Shown: in pieces, positions 56,901 to 64,000 of the stretch
Layout: each line of letters opens with the position of its first letter
How positions within the stretch are numbered: the stretch's first letter is position 1
DNA from: Meira nashicola
Taxonomy: Eukaryota > Basidiomycota > Exobasidiomycetes > Exobasidiales > Brachybasidiaceae
DNA: 64,000 nt
Assembly: GCA_001600355.1 (NCBI GenBank)
Contig: BCJU01000003.1
Coordinates: 1,120,519 to 1,184,518 of the forward strand
Direction: 5' to 3'
The notes under the pieces: model-generated
What the model was told of the DNA's origin: nothing
Database searches by the model: none
Seen by the model: the letters and a program-made list of their open reading frames with translations, nothing else
Translations under genes and position numbers: made by a program

Positions 56901-57071
56901 CGTTATATTTGTAAATATTGCTGTCCATAGTGACCTGTATAATTGTGAAATTACACCTCCTGTTACAGCATAATTTGTTGAACGTGGATCAAGTTGTGCT
57001 TGTCTTAAAAAGTGTATTGTAGACGGTATCGAATCTGGATCAATGCCATCAATACTATATCCTTCCGCCAT
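50925..57071 (-). CDS. UBR1: N-end-rule E3 ubiquitin ligase Ubr1
   Basis: 2048 residues from the ATG at 57071 (three codons inside a TTG). It recognises N-degrons and ubiquitinates substrates for the proteasome. The UBR box lies at ~170-242 ('PCGHVFKKGEAIYRC', 'CVLCAPCFNASNHEGHD', 'GGCCDCGDEEAW') and binds basic N-termini. The ClpS-like N-domain is at ~385-465 ('LYTVVLWNDEKHSFRDVID') and binds bulky hydrophobic N-termini. The RING-H2 is split over ~1294-1430 ('CIFCQEDL', 'STCGHLMHLECFEVYC', 'FVCPLCKS'), with a long insert between its first two parts as in other Ubr1 proteins. The C-terminal UBLC zinc region (~1917-2000) starts 'MKCKRCGNAPPEPAICLECG'. All key Cys/His appear present. Single exon. 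Confidence 0.97.
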   Translation of the reverse strand: MAEGYSIDGIDPDSIPSTIHFLRQAQLDPRSTNYAVTGGVISQLYRSLWTAIFTNITPAHLLPREVAPTMMHAMVFLERCNWNLCVAQKRASLEINEQRRERLGGVTSASFSNSSLNSNANPSSSPLNASPLIAPGGAKGKFVPPRSATPPPGLSSEEVIGGEYGEDRKGMPCGHVFKKGEAIYRCRDCALDDTCVLCAPCFNASNHEGHDIVFSVSNSSGGCCDCGDEEAWTKRICCLYHDAGDAHSSKHHEAAGPSQENDDASRDTMMDEDFSMQNTRDSETYNFKGKAPERRSGTTSDYIDQIESLLTNVPQEAKTGFLQLVSSMIAFILDTMEHAPDEMKLPEGPDAIEVIKRQDSLEPPEPEDEDLDYMPGPGAYSFDSNHNKLYTVVLWNDEKHSFRDVIDIICEVTNKTETEAKGIAERVDRHGREIIETSSDLRRMYLLAHKLGQIDLAVTIRPAYDVYAEEIAGHVLELLLDLSNASFGTLPASSKLSPSTHPLDNLVPSAVAMRALLGRAFLNDWEYRSPIKQGHMSIDFFDSRELLQLDGMLLMDYKMWKGARANARSLYMALIGPREVKRALAYRFACMFSKLVEIFIVQDREPEHSIRFIAVQLFSVPSIASELVINLDLLYKMLQILQAIFTGQLTTGTLTLPPNAPPRMQASPSSMLLRQQRCHYILYDLRYLLGAEGVQKQIVSNTRHLGYFADFLSLFNAITPDRRAVTEHVEFESEVWVPIFNVATHLARTIKLFGESYGKGSGQDLLRGLLLAMNKTLLSCSHLHQNDPDSHSTIAFSRITFAGHSYHIIDFAVESMGVSFHHPMHWMLAEMLKSVNKFDYEFVRMMGKERLADLIPEETGENGLIVLFEFPLRVVVKLAQIRAGLWVRNGFGIRSQAHHYRDNSMRDVMYDQDLYMLQCSLVFVNPDRMLVTFAQRFSLITWLQGHGNQTGFEMGQLLFLAEELILLLITLFSEISTAMHRSMDDLVRREIVHFLALNQGTYSELTRHISDKLKDHANFDRVLASVSNYRAPDGTNDLGIFELKDECYDEVQPFFYHYTRNQREKAEQVLKERQKRKTSAEEAKKNVILPHKRLASGQAIFVDTLRNGLLSPVLMQIIFSCLVNVNIGEEEMPDGLVDGCLQLLLMGLVEQETLFANALCERRTEPEESGYESMMELLLALRKVEKFTNFKAKLEWILNMAARLDPDRCGRIVDALWHGQERKDGVAGQTSAEEKRKAAAKARQAAIMKSFSAQQKSLLESLEDEEVDDQLDEEEKDLMDEGEDVETRQISFGSCIFCQEDLNGNQSFGSLAHIQSSRIMRNTPRHDSHSLQQSLQTPLTLDRNGVEGKRVRGDSLPQNAEKATPNPSRRQWDGFPSEERRFGFYTSTCGHLMHLECFEVYCRSIEQRHAQQIARNHPEDLARSEFVCPLCKSLGNVILPVPKAASKVIVPIVDQTTISDWIRKINIDILKSSTNSLRSDLQETENGTGCFVPWFAEDAQIVLDSWISRMGTMNNSSSEHPNRQFLERLCRVLRPLSTKSRAMRVAHQSRTILAPPSRKMYIPEEVIAYTIDVLEIAQRGTTPTVKEPNTEQSSIPNVSDGMTEQTMDLIVAFITCLRDLAKLEEPNYQAIFRHGLLMRLLPHWGGHDTVRSPLVLRDPMTLLVEAAAVIPGNLPQVTILMFYIQLIQVVFGVAQPSIWPQSGPGGSARGMPGLRTNPNSSTPNEEGSAPFAKSDNEAILQVFDDVRGTVANIIGLVGYARGNITLGVDNLDDASLAKMICTYCLPFLRRAMLLQRAMGVLPLQGKDQEGLSNESEFIRLMKLLNIPFPREALSATATRQTALAGLVEGWIKHAYPQLASIFRPLPIQPSPLSVSSKSGHHHHPHHPTLQLEHPHIYELIKLPVNLTTLLMQCQVMKCKRCGNAPPEPAICLECGEILCFQSFCCQGASDGHGECNRHLEECGHSTGLFFKIKSNIIVLLFQGKGCFTYSPYLDAHGEIDIGLKKGKIQFLHTIRFDELRRQWLQHGLANMIARKIEAVMDQGGWVTM

Positions 57072-57494
57072 ATCTGCCAATACTATTTATTGATCGATAT
57101 GTCGAAAGAACAAAAAGTGTGGTGGTTAGAAGTATGTATGTAATACAACCCATACATAATTTACGTGGAGCGCTTAAAGCTACTACTGCACCACAATTTA
57201 TTGTTATGCTTGTTCAATGAGCGGACAAGCGCTACCCTTGGCGCCAATTTCCGTTTTCCGTTTCAATAACAACACAGGAATTGGCGAATGTCTGAGAAAG
57301 CAGTGAGACAACTCAACAAGGCTTGAAAAGAAACGCCTTATATACAGGGCGCACAGCGCACGGGTTGCTTTTCGTTTCTGACAGCACATCCCTTGCTTAA
57401 AGGAGCTAAGAAGGGGAGTTCTTGCTTTTCAATCACCATCACAAAACAAATCTACCTACCTACTCCGCCTCTTGTTCCGCGTCAATTGCCCATA
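57072..57494. other. Divergent promoter region, UBR1 / ENT3
   Basis: 423 bp between divergent starts. The ENT3 frame is open back to a TTG at 57393 but those 34 codons read as a CT-rich leader. No specific elements recognised. Confidence 0.5.
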
Positions 57495-58883
57495 ATGGAT
57501 TTTGAAGATATTGGCAATAAACTTGCCAATTTGACAATGTATGATGTCAAACAATTCTATACAGCAGCTAAGAATTATGCATTGAACATTTCCGAAATTG
57601 AAGCTAAAGTGAACGAAGCAACGAATGATGATGCTTGGGGAGCATCTTCCACTTTAATGCAAGAAATCGCGCAAGCTACAAATAATTTTCAAGATTTCAA
57701 TGAAATTATGCCTGCTATCTATCGAAACTTTATGGAACGTGAAGCGAGAGAATGGAGACAGATTTACAAAGCACTTCAATTGCTCGAATATATCATCAAG
57801 CATGGTTCAGAGCGTGTCGTAGATGATGCTAGATCACATCTTGGTACAATTAAAATCTTGCGCAACTTTCACTATATAGATGATGCAGGTAAAGATCAAG
57901 GAATCAATGTTCGTAATCGTGCCAAAGAGATCGCTGAGCTTCTATCTGACGTAGAAAGAATTCGTTTAGAAAGACGCAAAGCAAGGCAGAATAAGAGCAA
58001 ATATCAAGGTGCAGGTAATTCTGACTTTGTTCCAGGAAGTGGAACGGGAAGATATGGTGGCTTTGGAAGCGACTCCCTTTATTCAGGAGGAGGCGGATCA
58101 GGAGCTTATGGTGGTGGAAGTAGTAGCGGTGCGCGTGGTAGCGGTGATTTCGGTCGAAGCAGCACGCAGAGGGATAGCTTTGAAGCGTATGATGCAGGAG
58201 ATGACGAATACGCTGCTTCGAGTGCCGTTAGACCTTCTGGTCGATCTGGCAGATCAGGTGGCCGTAGTGGAGCAGCTCCTGCACCTGTCAAAAAGGAAGA
58301 AAAGGTTGCTGATCTCTTTAGCTTTGATGATGATGAACCTTCTCAAGCACCTGCAAATATCTCATCTGCCTCTGGTGCAAGCAAACCAAGTGCATCAGCT
58401 GATGGTTTTGATGACTTTGACGACTTCCAAGCTGCCCCATCAGCACCTGCTCCTGCACCTGCACAAGCGACCAAACCTGCAACGGGCGGAGCCAACGTGT
58501 TTGACTTCTTGGGAGATGATGCAGGTAGCGCAGCTCCAATTGCTGCACCGAAAGCGAATGCTTCCTTTACGAGTCCTTCTCCAGCAGCACCCTTACAACC
58601 ACAAAGAACAGTTTCCACTTCCAGTGTATCAACGACAACAAAATCAGTCGGTAACGGATCCTCGGCAGGAAAGACAAATGCATCTATCAATTTTGACGAT
58701 CTATGGGCAACTTCTTCCGGCAAACAAAATACAGGAGCCAATTCATCTGCAGGTAAAGGTAAGATGACAATGGCAGAGATGGCAGCACAAAAAAGTCAAA
58801 GTGCTGTTTGGGGTAATAACGCTGGAGGCGGAGCGAACAATAATGCTGGAAAGGCAAAAGATCCATTTGATTTCCTTTCATGA
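57495..58883 (+). CDS. ENT3: Epsin-like clathrin adaptor Ent3
   Basis: 462 residues from the ATG at 57495. An ENTH domain fills residues ~1-165: 'NLTMYDVKQFYTAAKNYAL', 'ATNDDAWGASSTLMQEIAQ', 'WRQIYKALQLLEYIIKHGSE' and 'FHYIDDAGKDQGINVRNRA' match yeast Ent3 closely. The tail is Gly/Ser then Ala/Pro-rich and carries acidic Phe motifs ('DLFSFDDDE', 'FDDFDDFQ', 'VFDFLGDD') of the sort bound by the gamma-ear of AP-1 and GGA, and ends 'PFDFLS'. It helps load cargo, including SNAREs, into clathrin vesicles between trans-Golgi and endosomes. No ubiquitin-interacting motif was seen, fitting the Ent3 rather than the Ent1/2 type. Confidence 0.92.
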   Translation: MDFEDIGNKLANLTMYDVKQFYTAAKNYALNISEIEAKVNEATNDDAWGASSTLMQEIAQATNNFQDFNEIMPAIYRNFMEREAREWRQIYKALQLLEYIIKHGSERVVDDARSHLGTIKILRNFHYIDDAGKDQGINVRNRAKEIAELLSDVERIRLERRKARQNKSKYQGAGNSDFVPGSGTGRYGGFGSDSLYSGGGGSGAYGGGSSSGARGSGDFGRSSTQRDSFEAYDAGDDEYAASSAVRPSGRSGRSGGRSGAAPAPVKKEEKVADLFSFDDDEPSQAPANISSASGASKPSASADGFDDFDDFQAAPSAPAPAPAQATKPATGGANVFDFLGDDAGSAAPIAAPKANASFTSPSPAAPLQPQRTVSTSSVSTTTKSVGNGSSAGKTNASINFDDLWATSSGKQNTGANSSAGKGKMTMAEMAAQKSQSAVWGNNAGGGANNNAGKAKDPFDFLS

Positions 58884-59112
58884 GTTTTTCTACGTCACAT
58901 TACTTCTATTATCGTTCATGCGCAGCCATTTGAAAAAATGCTGCAGCAAATTGCAATTGATCAATATACATGAGCTGAATGATGTAGATGGTATACAAAC
59001 CGGAAAAGCGTATTAACATATTCAGAGATGAGGTAAAATGCATGATGAAGAAAGGTATTGCTGAGACGATGGAGTAAGTCAAAACTAGAAGTACAAGAAG
59101 GCTGTGTAAATC

Positions 59113-61029
59113 TCAATTTTTGTTACCCTGATTAGGTTGCTGAGATTGTTGATTAGGGTCTTGATAACGATTTCTTTCATCAGTTGAAGGGATTGACCAA
59201 TCATTATGTGTTGACATCAAAAAAGGACTTGTTTTTTGTATGTTTGGTTGATTTGAATCTTGTGTAACGATTGTTGAAGTAGGATTCGTGCTTCCTCCTG
59301 GGAAAGCTCTACGAGGGGCATGAAGTGAGACTGGCATCCAATTGGCCGGTAAGCCTGCAATTTGTGTATTACTTTCAGAAACGTTGGCTCGAAGATTGTT
59401 ATCTTGTTGTGGGCCTAATTCTGTAGGTCTGCTGCGAAAAAGATATTGTCGTTGTTGCTGTTGTTGTGCAAATTGTATTTGTTGAAATTGTTGTGATTGC
59501 ATTGCTTGGCTGTTTGAAGGTTCTGCTCTATTTGAAAATTGATCGTTTGAGCTCCAATTTTGCCTTTGATTTAATTGAAAGTTAATTGGCGAATTTCCCG
59601 TCAAACCAATACTGGAAGAATAAAAGGGAGATTCTTGAGCTTGTTGTCTACCTACTTCATTACTATTACTCGTTGTTCTTCTCAAATTTGAAGGTGGATA
59701 AGTTGAAACAGTTGCCCTTCTTTGTCTACGCGTTTCGGCAGCTTCCGAATAAATGCATTCAATCATCCTTCTTGCACATTGCCTACAAGGCGTATTACCA
59801 TCACAACGTAATTTACGCATTCGACAAAAATTACAAGCAGCAGGAACTCTTCTATGTGTTATACTTCGAAAAGGTTGATTTGAAGAAGAGGCTGGAGAGG
59901 CGGAAAACGAAGAAGAAGCCAAAGTTGAAATCGGATTTGAACTGGCTCGATTGAAATTTGGAAGACCGCCGCTAAAAGGATATTGGGGACGTGCAAAATT
60001 GAGCGTTTGTACATTGTTCTGGGACGGTAGATTCGATTCTGGTATATTCTCATTACGTTGAAATTGCTGTGGCCTTTGTTCTTGTGTTGGTGTCATGTCA
60101 TATGTCTGATTCGCAAACGTGAATGGCATTCCACTTACCGAAGCAGACGAAGAAAGATTACCTGCAAAGGCGGTACCTGTTCTTTGATTATCGAGATTCA
60201 ACTGGAAATTTTTTCGATTCGATCCTTGCAAAGGTATTTGCTGTTGCTGTTGTTGTTGTTGTGGTGGTGTATTGATTCTTGAAGAAGATGGATTACTTTG
60301 TTCGTTTTGATATGGTGCTTGTTGATATTGAGCAGGAAAAGTTCTCGATCCGCTTCCACTTCTTGACATTTCTCTTGCATGAAAAGCTGCAACTTCAACA
60401 GATGAAATTGTCAAAGGTTGCTGTAATAACATTTGCACATGAGAGTCACTCATATTTTCGCTTTCTCCATTACCACCACCACCACCATAATTGATTTCTG
60501 AAGCACTACTACTTCCACCACCCCCTCCTGATGGAATCATATAAGGCGGCATGGCTACGGGTGACTGTATAGGTTCAGAAAGTGAAATAGATCGAGAATG
60601 AGAGACCACATCGGACGCATCATTTGATCCTTCGCTTTCATTTGCCCTCTGAAAAGAGTTTATTGAATCGTTTGTATTGACTTGACTGTCTTCATTCAAC
60701 AAAGCAGATGAAGATGAAGAAGAATTATACGATGGATATTGTGAAGATGCAAATCGAGATTGAAAATTTGATATTTGATCTTGAAAATGCGGTAAACTGT
60801 TTGACATACCCGTCAAATAGAATGGTACATCTGAGAATTGATTTGATTGATGTACATCAGTCATAGCGTATTGACTAGATTGTTGAAATGCAGATGGTGA
60901 ATTACTCTGTTGTTGCTGCTGCTCGTTTTGACGATAATTTATTTCGATTGGTGTAGTAAATTGATTTGAATCAAAATTATTATCGAATTGATCTGATGTA
61001 TTGGATCTTTCTTGATTATTCTGATTCAT
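59113..61029 (-). CDS. Gln/Asn-rich Zn2Cys6 transcription factor
   Basis: 638 residues. A Zn(II)2Cys6 binuclear cluster lies at ~397-424 ('CNFCRMRKLRCDGNTPCRQC' then 'ARRMIEC'), with all six cysteines in family spacing, followed by basic residues. The rest is low-complexity and rich in Gln, Asn and Ser, with a poly-Gln run (60239-60261) that is prone to length change. The cluster is placed in the middle of the chain, not at its N-terminus, and no fungal-specific middle-homology domain is visible. Sequence-specific DNA binding is inferred from the family; target genes are unknown. A long 2.6-kb upstream region without genes would fit complex regulation. Confidence 0.85.
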   Translation of the reverse strand: MNQNNQERSNTSDQFDNNFDSNQFTTPIEINYRQNEQQQQQSNSPSAFQQSSQYAMTDVHQSNQFSDVPFYLTGMSNSLPHFQDQISNFQSRFASSQYPSYNSSSSSSALLNEDSQVNTNDSINSFQRANESEGSNDASDVVSHSRSISLSEPIQSPVAMPPYMIPSGGGGGSSSASEINYGGGGGNGESENMSDSHVQMLLQQPLTISSVEVAAFHAREMSRSGSGSRTFPAQYQQAPYQNEQSNPSSSRINTPPQQQQQQQQIPLQGSNRKNFQLNLDNQRTGTAFAGNLSSSASVSGMPFTFANQTYDMTPTQEQRPQQFQRNENIPESNLPSQNNVQTLNFARPQYPFSGGLPNFNRASSNPISTLASSSFSASPASSSNQPFRSITHRRVPAACNFCRMRKLRCDGNTPCRQCARRMIECIYSEAAETRRQRRATVSTYPPSNLRRTTSNSNEVGRQQAQESPFYSSSIGLTGNSPINFQLNQRQNWSSNDQFSNRAEPSNSQAMQSQQFQQIQFAQQQQQRQYLFRSRPTELGPQQDNNLRANVSESNTQIAGLPANWMPVSLHAPRRAFPGGSTNPTSTIVTQDSNQPNIQKTSPFLMSTHNDWSIPSTDERNRYQDPNQQSQQPNQGNKN

Positions 61030-61597
61030 CCTTATTTATTTAAAATTAAATTGATCATCTAGTCCGAGCTTTCGAACATTGTGTTATTGTATCATTGCTT
61101 TGTTATGTACTTTAATGTCGTCCATGAAAAAGTTTGGATACCAAATTGAAATCAGATTTACTGTTTCGATCTTGTTGGGTTGCAATTAGCTGGAAAGAAT
61201 AAAATTGGAAAAGCTAAACGATTTATGATTAATTTATATAAATGTCTTTCTTCCATGACTATCCAAACGGTGTTCTCTTTAATTTAAGGTACCGGTACAG
61301 CTTTGATTTATCGGACCCTTTCGCTTGCGAAAATAATAAGATCTTGACGGGGAAATTAAAAAGATGCTTTTATTTCGTTCGTGATGTCATACATCCTCAC
61401 CCACAATACATGTTTGTTGTTTTTCGCTTAGATGGTGGACTGTTACTAGATAAGATATACAAGTGGCCTCTTTTTTTTGCTGGGAAAGAGAGCGCGTTTC
61501 CATTATTTTGGGAAGAATTCCCTCTTCATTCTCTGAACTCCGTTATCGCTCCCGATTCAACCAAAAAGCAAAACGCTTAAATCGACTAGAGTGTTTC

Positions 61598-61910
61598 ATT
61601 CTACGTATGTACATACATTACATACGTTCAACATGCATGCACTGACAAACAAGCAAAACTTGTCTTCGCAAGACAAATTCTGCAACGGTTGTATGAAATG
61701 TAAAGATTCCGTATTACCGAATAAGCGTGAAAAGAGGCGTTAAAGTGCAGCACTCTTTCAAAAACAAAGTTGTCCCACCTCTTGGCAATTGTGAGTGAAT
61801 ACATGCAATATGCATGTCCGTTTACGGTTCACATTCGTGCTTTCTTCCTCGTGTGATAGAAATAATGATATGGTTCAGCCCACATTCTACGTACATACAT
61901 TACATAAAAT
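61598..61910. repeat. Two diverged copies of a TACA-rich sequence
   Basis: 'TTCTACGTATGTACATACAT' (then TACATA) near 61598 and 'TTCTACGTACATACATTACA' near 61886 share 'TTCTACGTA' and 'TACATACATTACATA', in the same orientation about 290 bp apart. Either microsatellite-like drift or a small duplication. Confidence 0.4.
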
Positions 61911-62968
61911 CATACAACCTCGAACGTGAATGTATGCATAGAGTTAAAGTAGTGGAAAGGTCCGCAACACTTGAAAAAAGAAAAAGAGGTGGTGCATGTA
62001 TCGGGGACCTTGCCTTCTGTTTATTAATCAGTGTCATGCAGAGCATGCAATTAGCCCTGCTTCTTACGCAACAAGTGATGTACTGCTTGCATACATTCAT
62101 ACATACATAATCTATACCTTATCATTCTATACTGCTACAGCGGACCTGCTTATTCGGCTTAGAATTGGGCGTATTACGCGTCACGATTGTGTGGCTGGTT
62201 GACTTTCATTGAATAGATTCGAATCATTCGATATTTATAAGAGAAAGTGATCACCGTTATGAGCGGAGATCAAAAAAATAAACAAGGGGAGTTTTAAAAT
62301 TTAAGTTTTGAACGCGTATGAAATGTACGTCCAACAAACGGGCTTGAAGCGAAAAGAGAGCAAAAATTATGTTTTGCAATTGTGGTACGACATTTTAGAA
62401 AAATTAATTAATTTAAGCAAGGAAGAAATGACACAAGCAGATGTTCAAGTTGTTACTTGCTGTATGTAGTCTACATGCAACGGTACCAAACATTAGTACT
62501 CGCAAACCCTTTTCGCAATTTAATCCAATCAGAAAGTTGGAATTTGTCAAGGTGTTTACTCTGTATAAGCAAAACTAGCGTTCCCGTTTTCATTGATCTA
62601 CGTAGATGTACATGTGTTTGGATGAATAAAAAGTATTCTAGCGTGACGCTAATTTTTTTAAGCCGCTAGAATAAGTGTCGAAGATCGATTAACATCTTCA
62701 AGATCGAGATCTAGATAAAAAAAATTTTCTTCAGTGAAAAATAAAATGAAATCGTTCAAGTATATCCGATGTATGATTTTACAAGTTATATATCTGGAAT
62801 GTCTAAGAGTGTATCGCAAGTTAAAATTGTCGATCATATTTTGCATACGCATCACGACACAAATCGTGATGTCAACAATACCTAAAGTGGGGTACAAATT
62901 GTTATTGTGGGCAGTTTTGAGTCCTGTCTTAAAACACTGGCACTCAGGCGCTGGGACGCGGCGGCTCA

Positions 62969-62992
62969 GCGCTGCGCTGCGCTGCGCAGCGC
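62969..62992. repeat. GC-rich palindromic repeat
   Basis: The string GCGCTGCGCTGCGCTGCGC ends in a perfect 14-bp palindrome, GCGCTGCGCAGCGC (62979-62992). Reads as a triplet-like GCT/GCG repeat able to form a hairpin; sharply higher GC than the flanks. Confidence 0.7.
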
Positions 62993-63655
62993 GTTCATTG
63001 ACACTAAATAAATACTTAATAAGAAAGTTAGACCCGCAAAAAAATAAAAATTAATTTGACGGACAAGATTCTTAAGTATGTAGTAGCAGCATGAAAATTG
63101 GGTAATTCAAAATTGCAGCAGTTGCATAAAAGTCTGCACATAAACATAATTCCAGAACGCTGCCTTGCATTGCACTGCGCGTCCGCACGCGGCTTTGAAA
63201 TATTTCCATTTTCTAGGATCAATTTCTCGCTAAACACATTTATCCTCACTCTCTTTCTCAATTTTTCTCGGTGATCAATTTGCCGACTTTTGACCGACCT
63301 TTTCGGGCAAGATAAGATATTTGATAGCAAGTTGCAGTTTATGAGTGTACCCTTCAGCATCATTGAATCGTCTCACGAAGATGAAGAATTTGAGAACATC
63401 AGGTGATAATTTCGGGGTTTACATTCCGACCGCACGTTACATATCCCCACCATTTCTAACCTGGCTCTTCCGATATTCCGATAGTGTTTTTAGATATGTT
63501 AGTTACATATCAAATCACCGATAGTACGGGACTCGAATTCCTTGGCATGAATTATGTACTGTATACAGGCTTAAATCGTCAAAAATCACAAAGTTTTATT
63601 TTATTATTTTACCAGAAAGAATATACATCTTTTGTTGAAAAATCATCAGAATAAA

Positions 63656-64000
63656 TCATTTGACAGCCACGCGAATATATGGAGCTTCTACATCCTCTTG
63701 TGTTTCTACCGAATCGAAAAGAGCTTCTAAAACGACATGTTTTGCATATGCAGGTACCGGTTTCTTACTAACAGTTTCCACCAATTCGCTAATTCGCATC
63801 TTTAATCTTTCTTCTCGTTTTTTGGCAGCCAAGCCGAATCCTGAAAACAGCATAGAAACGCCGGAAGATAACATTGTGATCTCTAATCCATGTTCTTTTT
63901 CGAAATAAGTCAATAATTCTTGAAGAGTAGGATTACCCTCAACATCGAATCTTGACCATAAAGTCCATGTAACTTCGCCTTTTGGGCTAGGATATTTGAA
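63656..64000 (-). CDS. UBA1: Ubiquitin-activating enzyme E1, C-terminal ubiquitin-fold domain (partial)
   Basis: The last 114 residues of a gene whose body lies beyond the right edge. The frame is open from base 64000 to the TGA at 63656. The sequence begins in the region before the C-terminal fold ('PKGEVTWTLWSRFDVEGNPT') and continues with 'KEHGLEITMLSSGVSMLFSG' and 'YAKHVVLEALFDS', characteristic of the E1 ubiquitin-fold domain that docks E2 enzymes. It ends '...YIRVAVK'. Uba1 activates ubiquitin with ATP and passes it to E2s, upstream of ligases such as Ubr1 in this window. The catalytic Cys is outside the window. Confidence 0.93.
   Translation of the reverse strand, partial: FKYPSPKGEVTWTLWSRFDVEGNPTLQELLTYFEKEHGLEITMLSSGVSMLFSGFGLAAKKREERLKMRISELVETVSKKPVPAYAKHVVLEALFDSVETQEDVEAPYIRVAVK

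Larger units (their letters stand above)
61030..63655. other. Long gene-poor region (promoter of Zn2Cys6 gene; UBA1 3' side)
   Basis: 2.6 kb in which I found no recognisable gene. ORFs of 60-112 codons occur (the longest ATG one at 61242-61580) but none has familiar features. Contents: TACA-rich patches at ~61599-61625 and 61887-61910 that resemble each other, further CATA repeats near 62091-62112, and two GC-rich patches (62940-63000 and 63165-63195) in otherwise AT-rich DNA. No tRNA could be folded by eye. Confidence 0.55.

Noticed and set aside
61242..61580. 112-codon ATG open frame in the gene-poor region
   Set aside because: No recognisable domain, signal peptide or codon bias; of a length expected by chance in 2.6 kb.
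63500..63560. Possible tRNA on the minus strand, from a TTCGAGTCC B-box-like string
   Set aside because: The flanking bases do not pair into a T-arm or acceptor stem, and no D-arm or anticodon arm could be formed.

Overview
The window is nuclear DNA from a fungus. The best guess is a basidiomycete of the Ustilaginomycotina, possibly an exobasidiomycete smut relative or yeast; this placement is inferred, not proven. Reasons: very long, almost intron-free housekeeping genes; a fungal adenylate cyclase with the Ras-association, leucine-rich-repeat, PP2C-like and cyclase layout; a ferrochelatase with all four iron-sulfur cysteines; fungal Ski3, Rgp1, Ubr1 and Ent3 genes; and short spliceosomal introns of about 60-70 bases in two small genes. 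Coding and intergenic DNA are fairly AT-rich. No tRNA, rRNA, CRISPR array or intact transposon was seen.

Layout, left to right. A cut-off coiled-coil gene with a dynein-adaptor-like CC1 box (1-2115, minus). A block of three genes with mitochondrial-looking N-termini: a DUF2256/DUF3253-like zinc protein (3699-4652), mitochondrial DNA polymerase gamma carrying an extra C-terminal LYR-like domain (4804-10248, minus), and a divergently transcribed PPR protein (10640-13330). Next comes a cytochrome b5/acyl-CoA dehydrogenase with a peroxisomal-type C-terminus (13754-15325, minus), beside a decayed inverted fragment of its own 3' part, then an unrecognised gene (16860-18104).

From 18270 to 31919 housekeeping genes (Ski3 and a two-RRM protein) are interspersed with nine genes for predicted secreted proteins. 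Two are glycine-rich paralogs (19180-20649). Seven (18270-18890 and the near-contiguous run 27447-31919) form one family: a signal peptide, a cysteine-free, lysine/arginine-rich mature chain, and copies of a short helical module centred on 'I..G(L/M/Y)....A..(E/A)'. Five stand head to tail on the minus strand, most only about 90-100 bases apart. Most carry an 'ATTCGGGGCT'-like element at a nearly constant distance before the start codon. Two keep a phase-2 intron at what may be the same place. This secreted-protein island, which resembles an effector cluster, is the most unusual part of the window. I know of no described family that matches it.

The right half is mainly conserved housekeeping: adenylate cyclase (32099-39310, minus), an FSH1-type serine hydrolase, a GH17 cell-wall glucanase, ferrochelatase, a CDCA7-type zf-4CXXC_R1 protein, Rgp1, the N-end-rule ubiquitin ligase Ubr1 (50925-57071, minus), an Ent3-type epsin, a Gln/Asn-rich Zn2Cys6 protein, a 2.6-kb stretch without recognisable genes, and the C-terminus of ubiquitin-activating enzyme Uba1 running off the right edge. 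Several starts were moved to the first plausible ATG because the longest open frames began at GTG or TTG.
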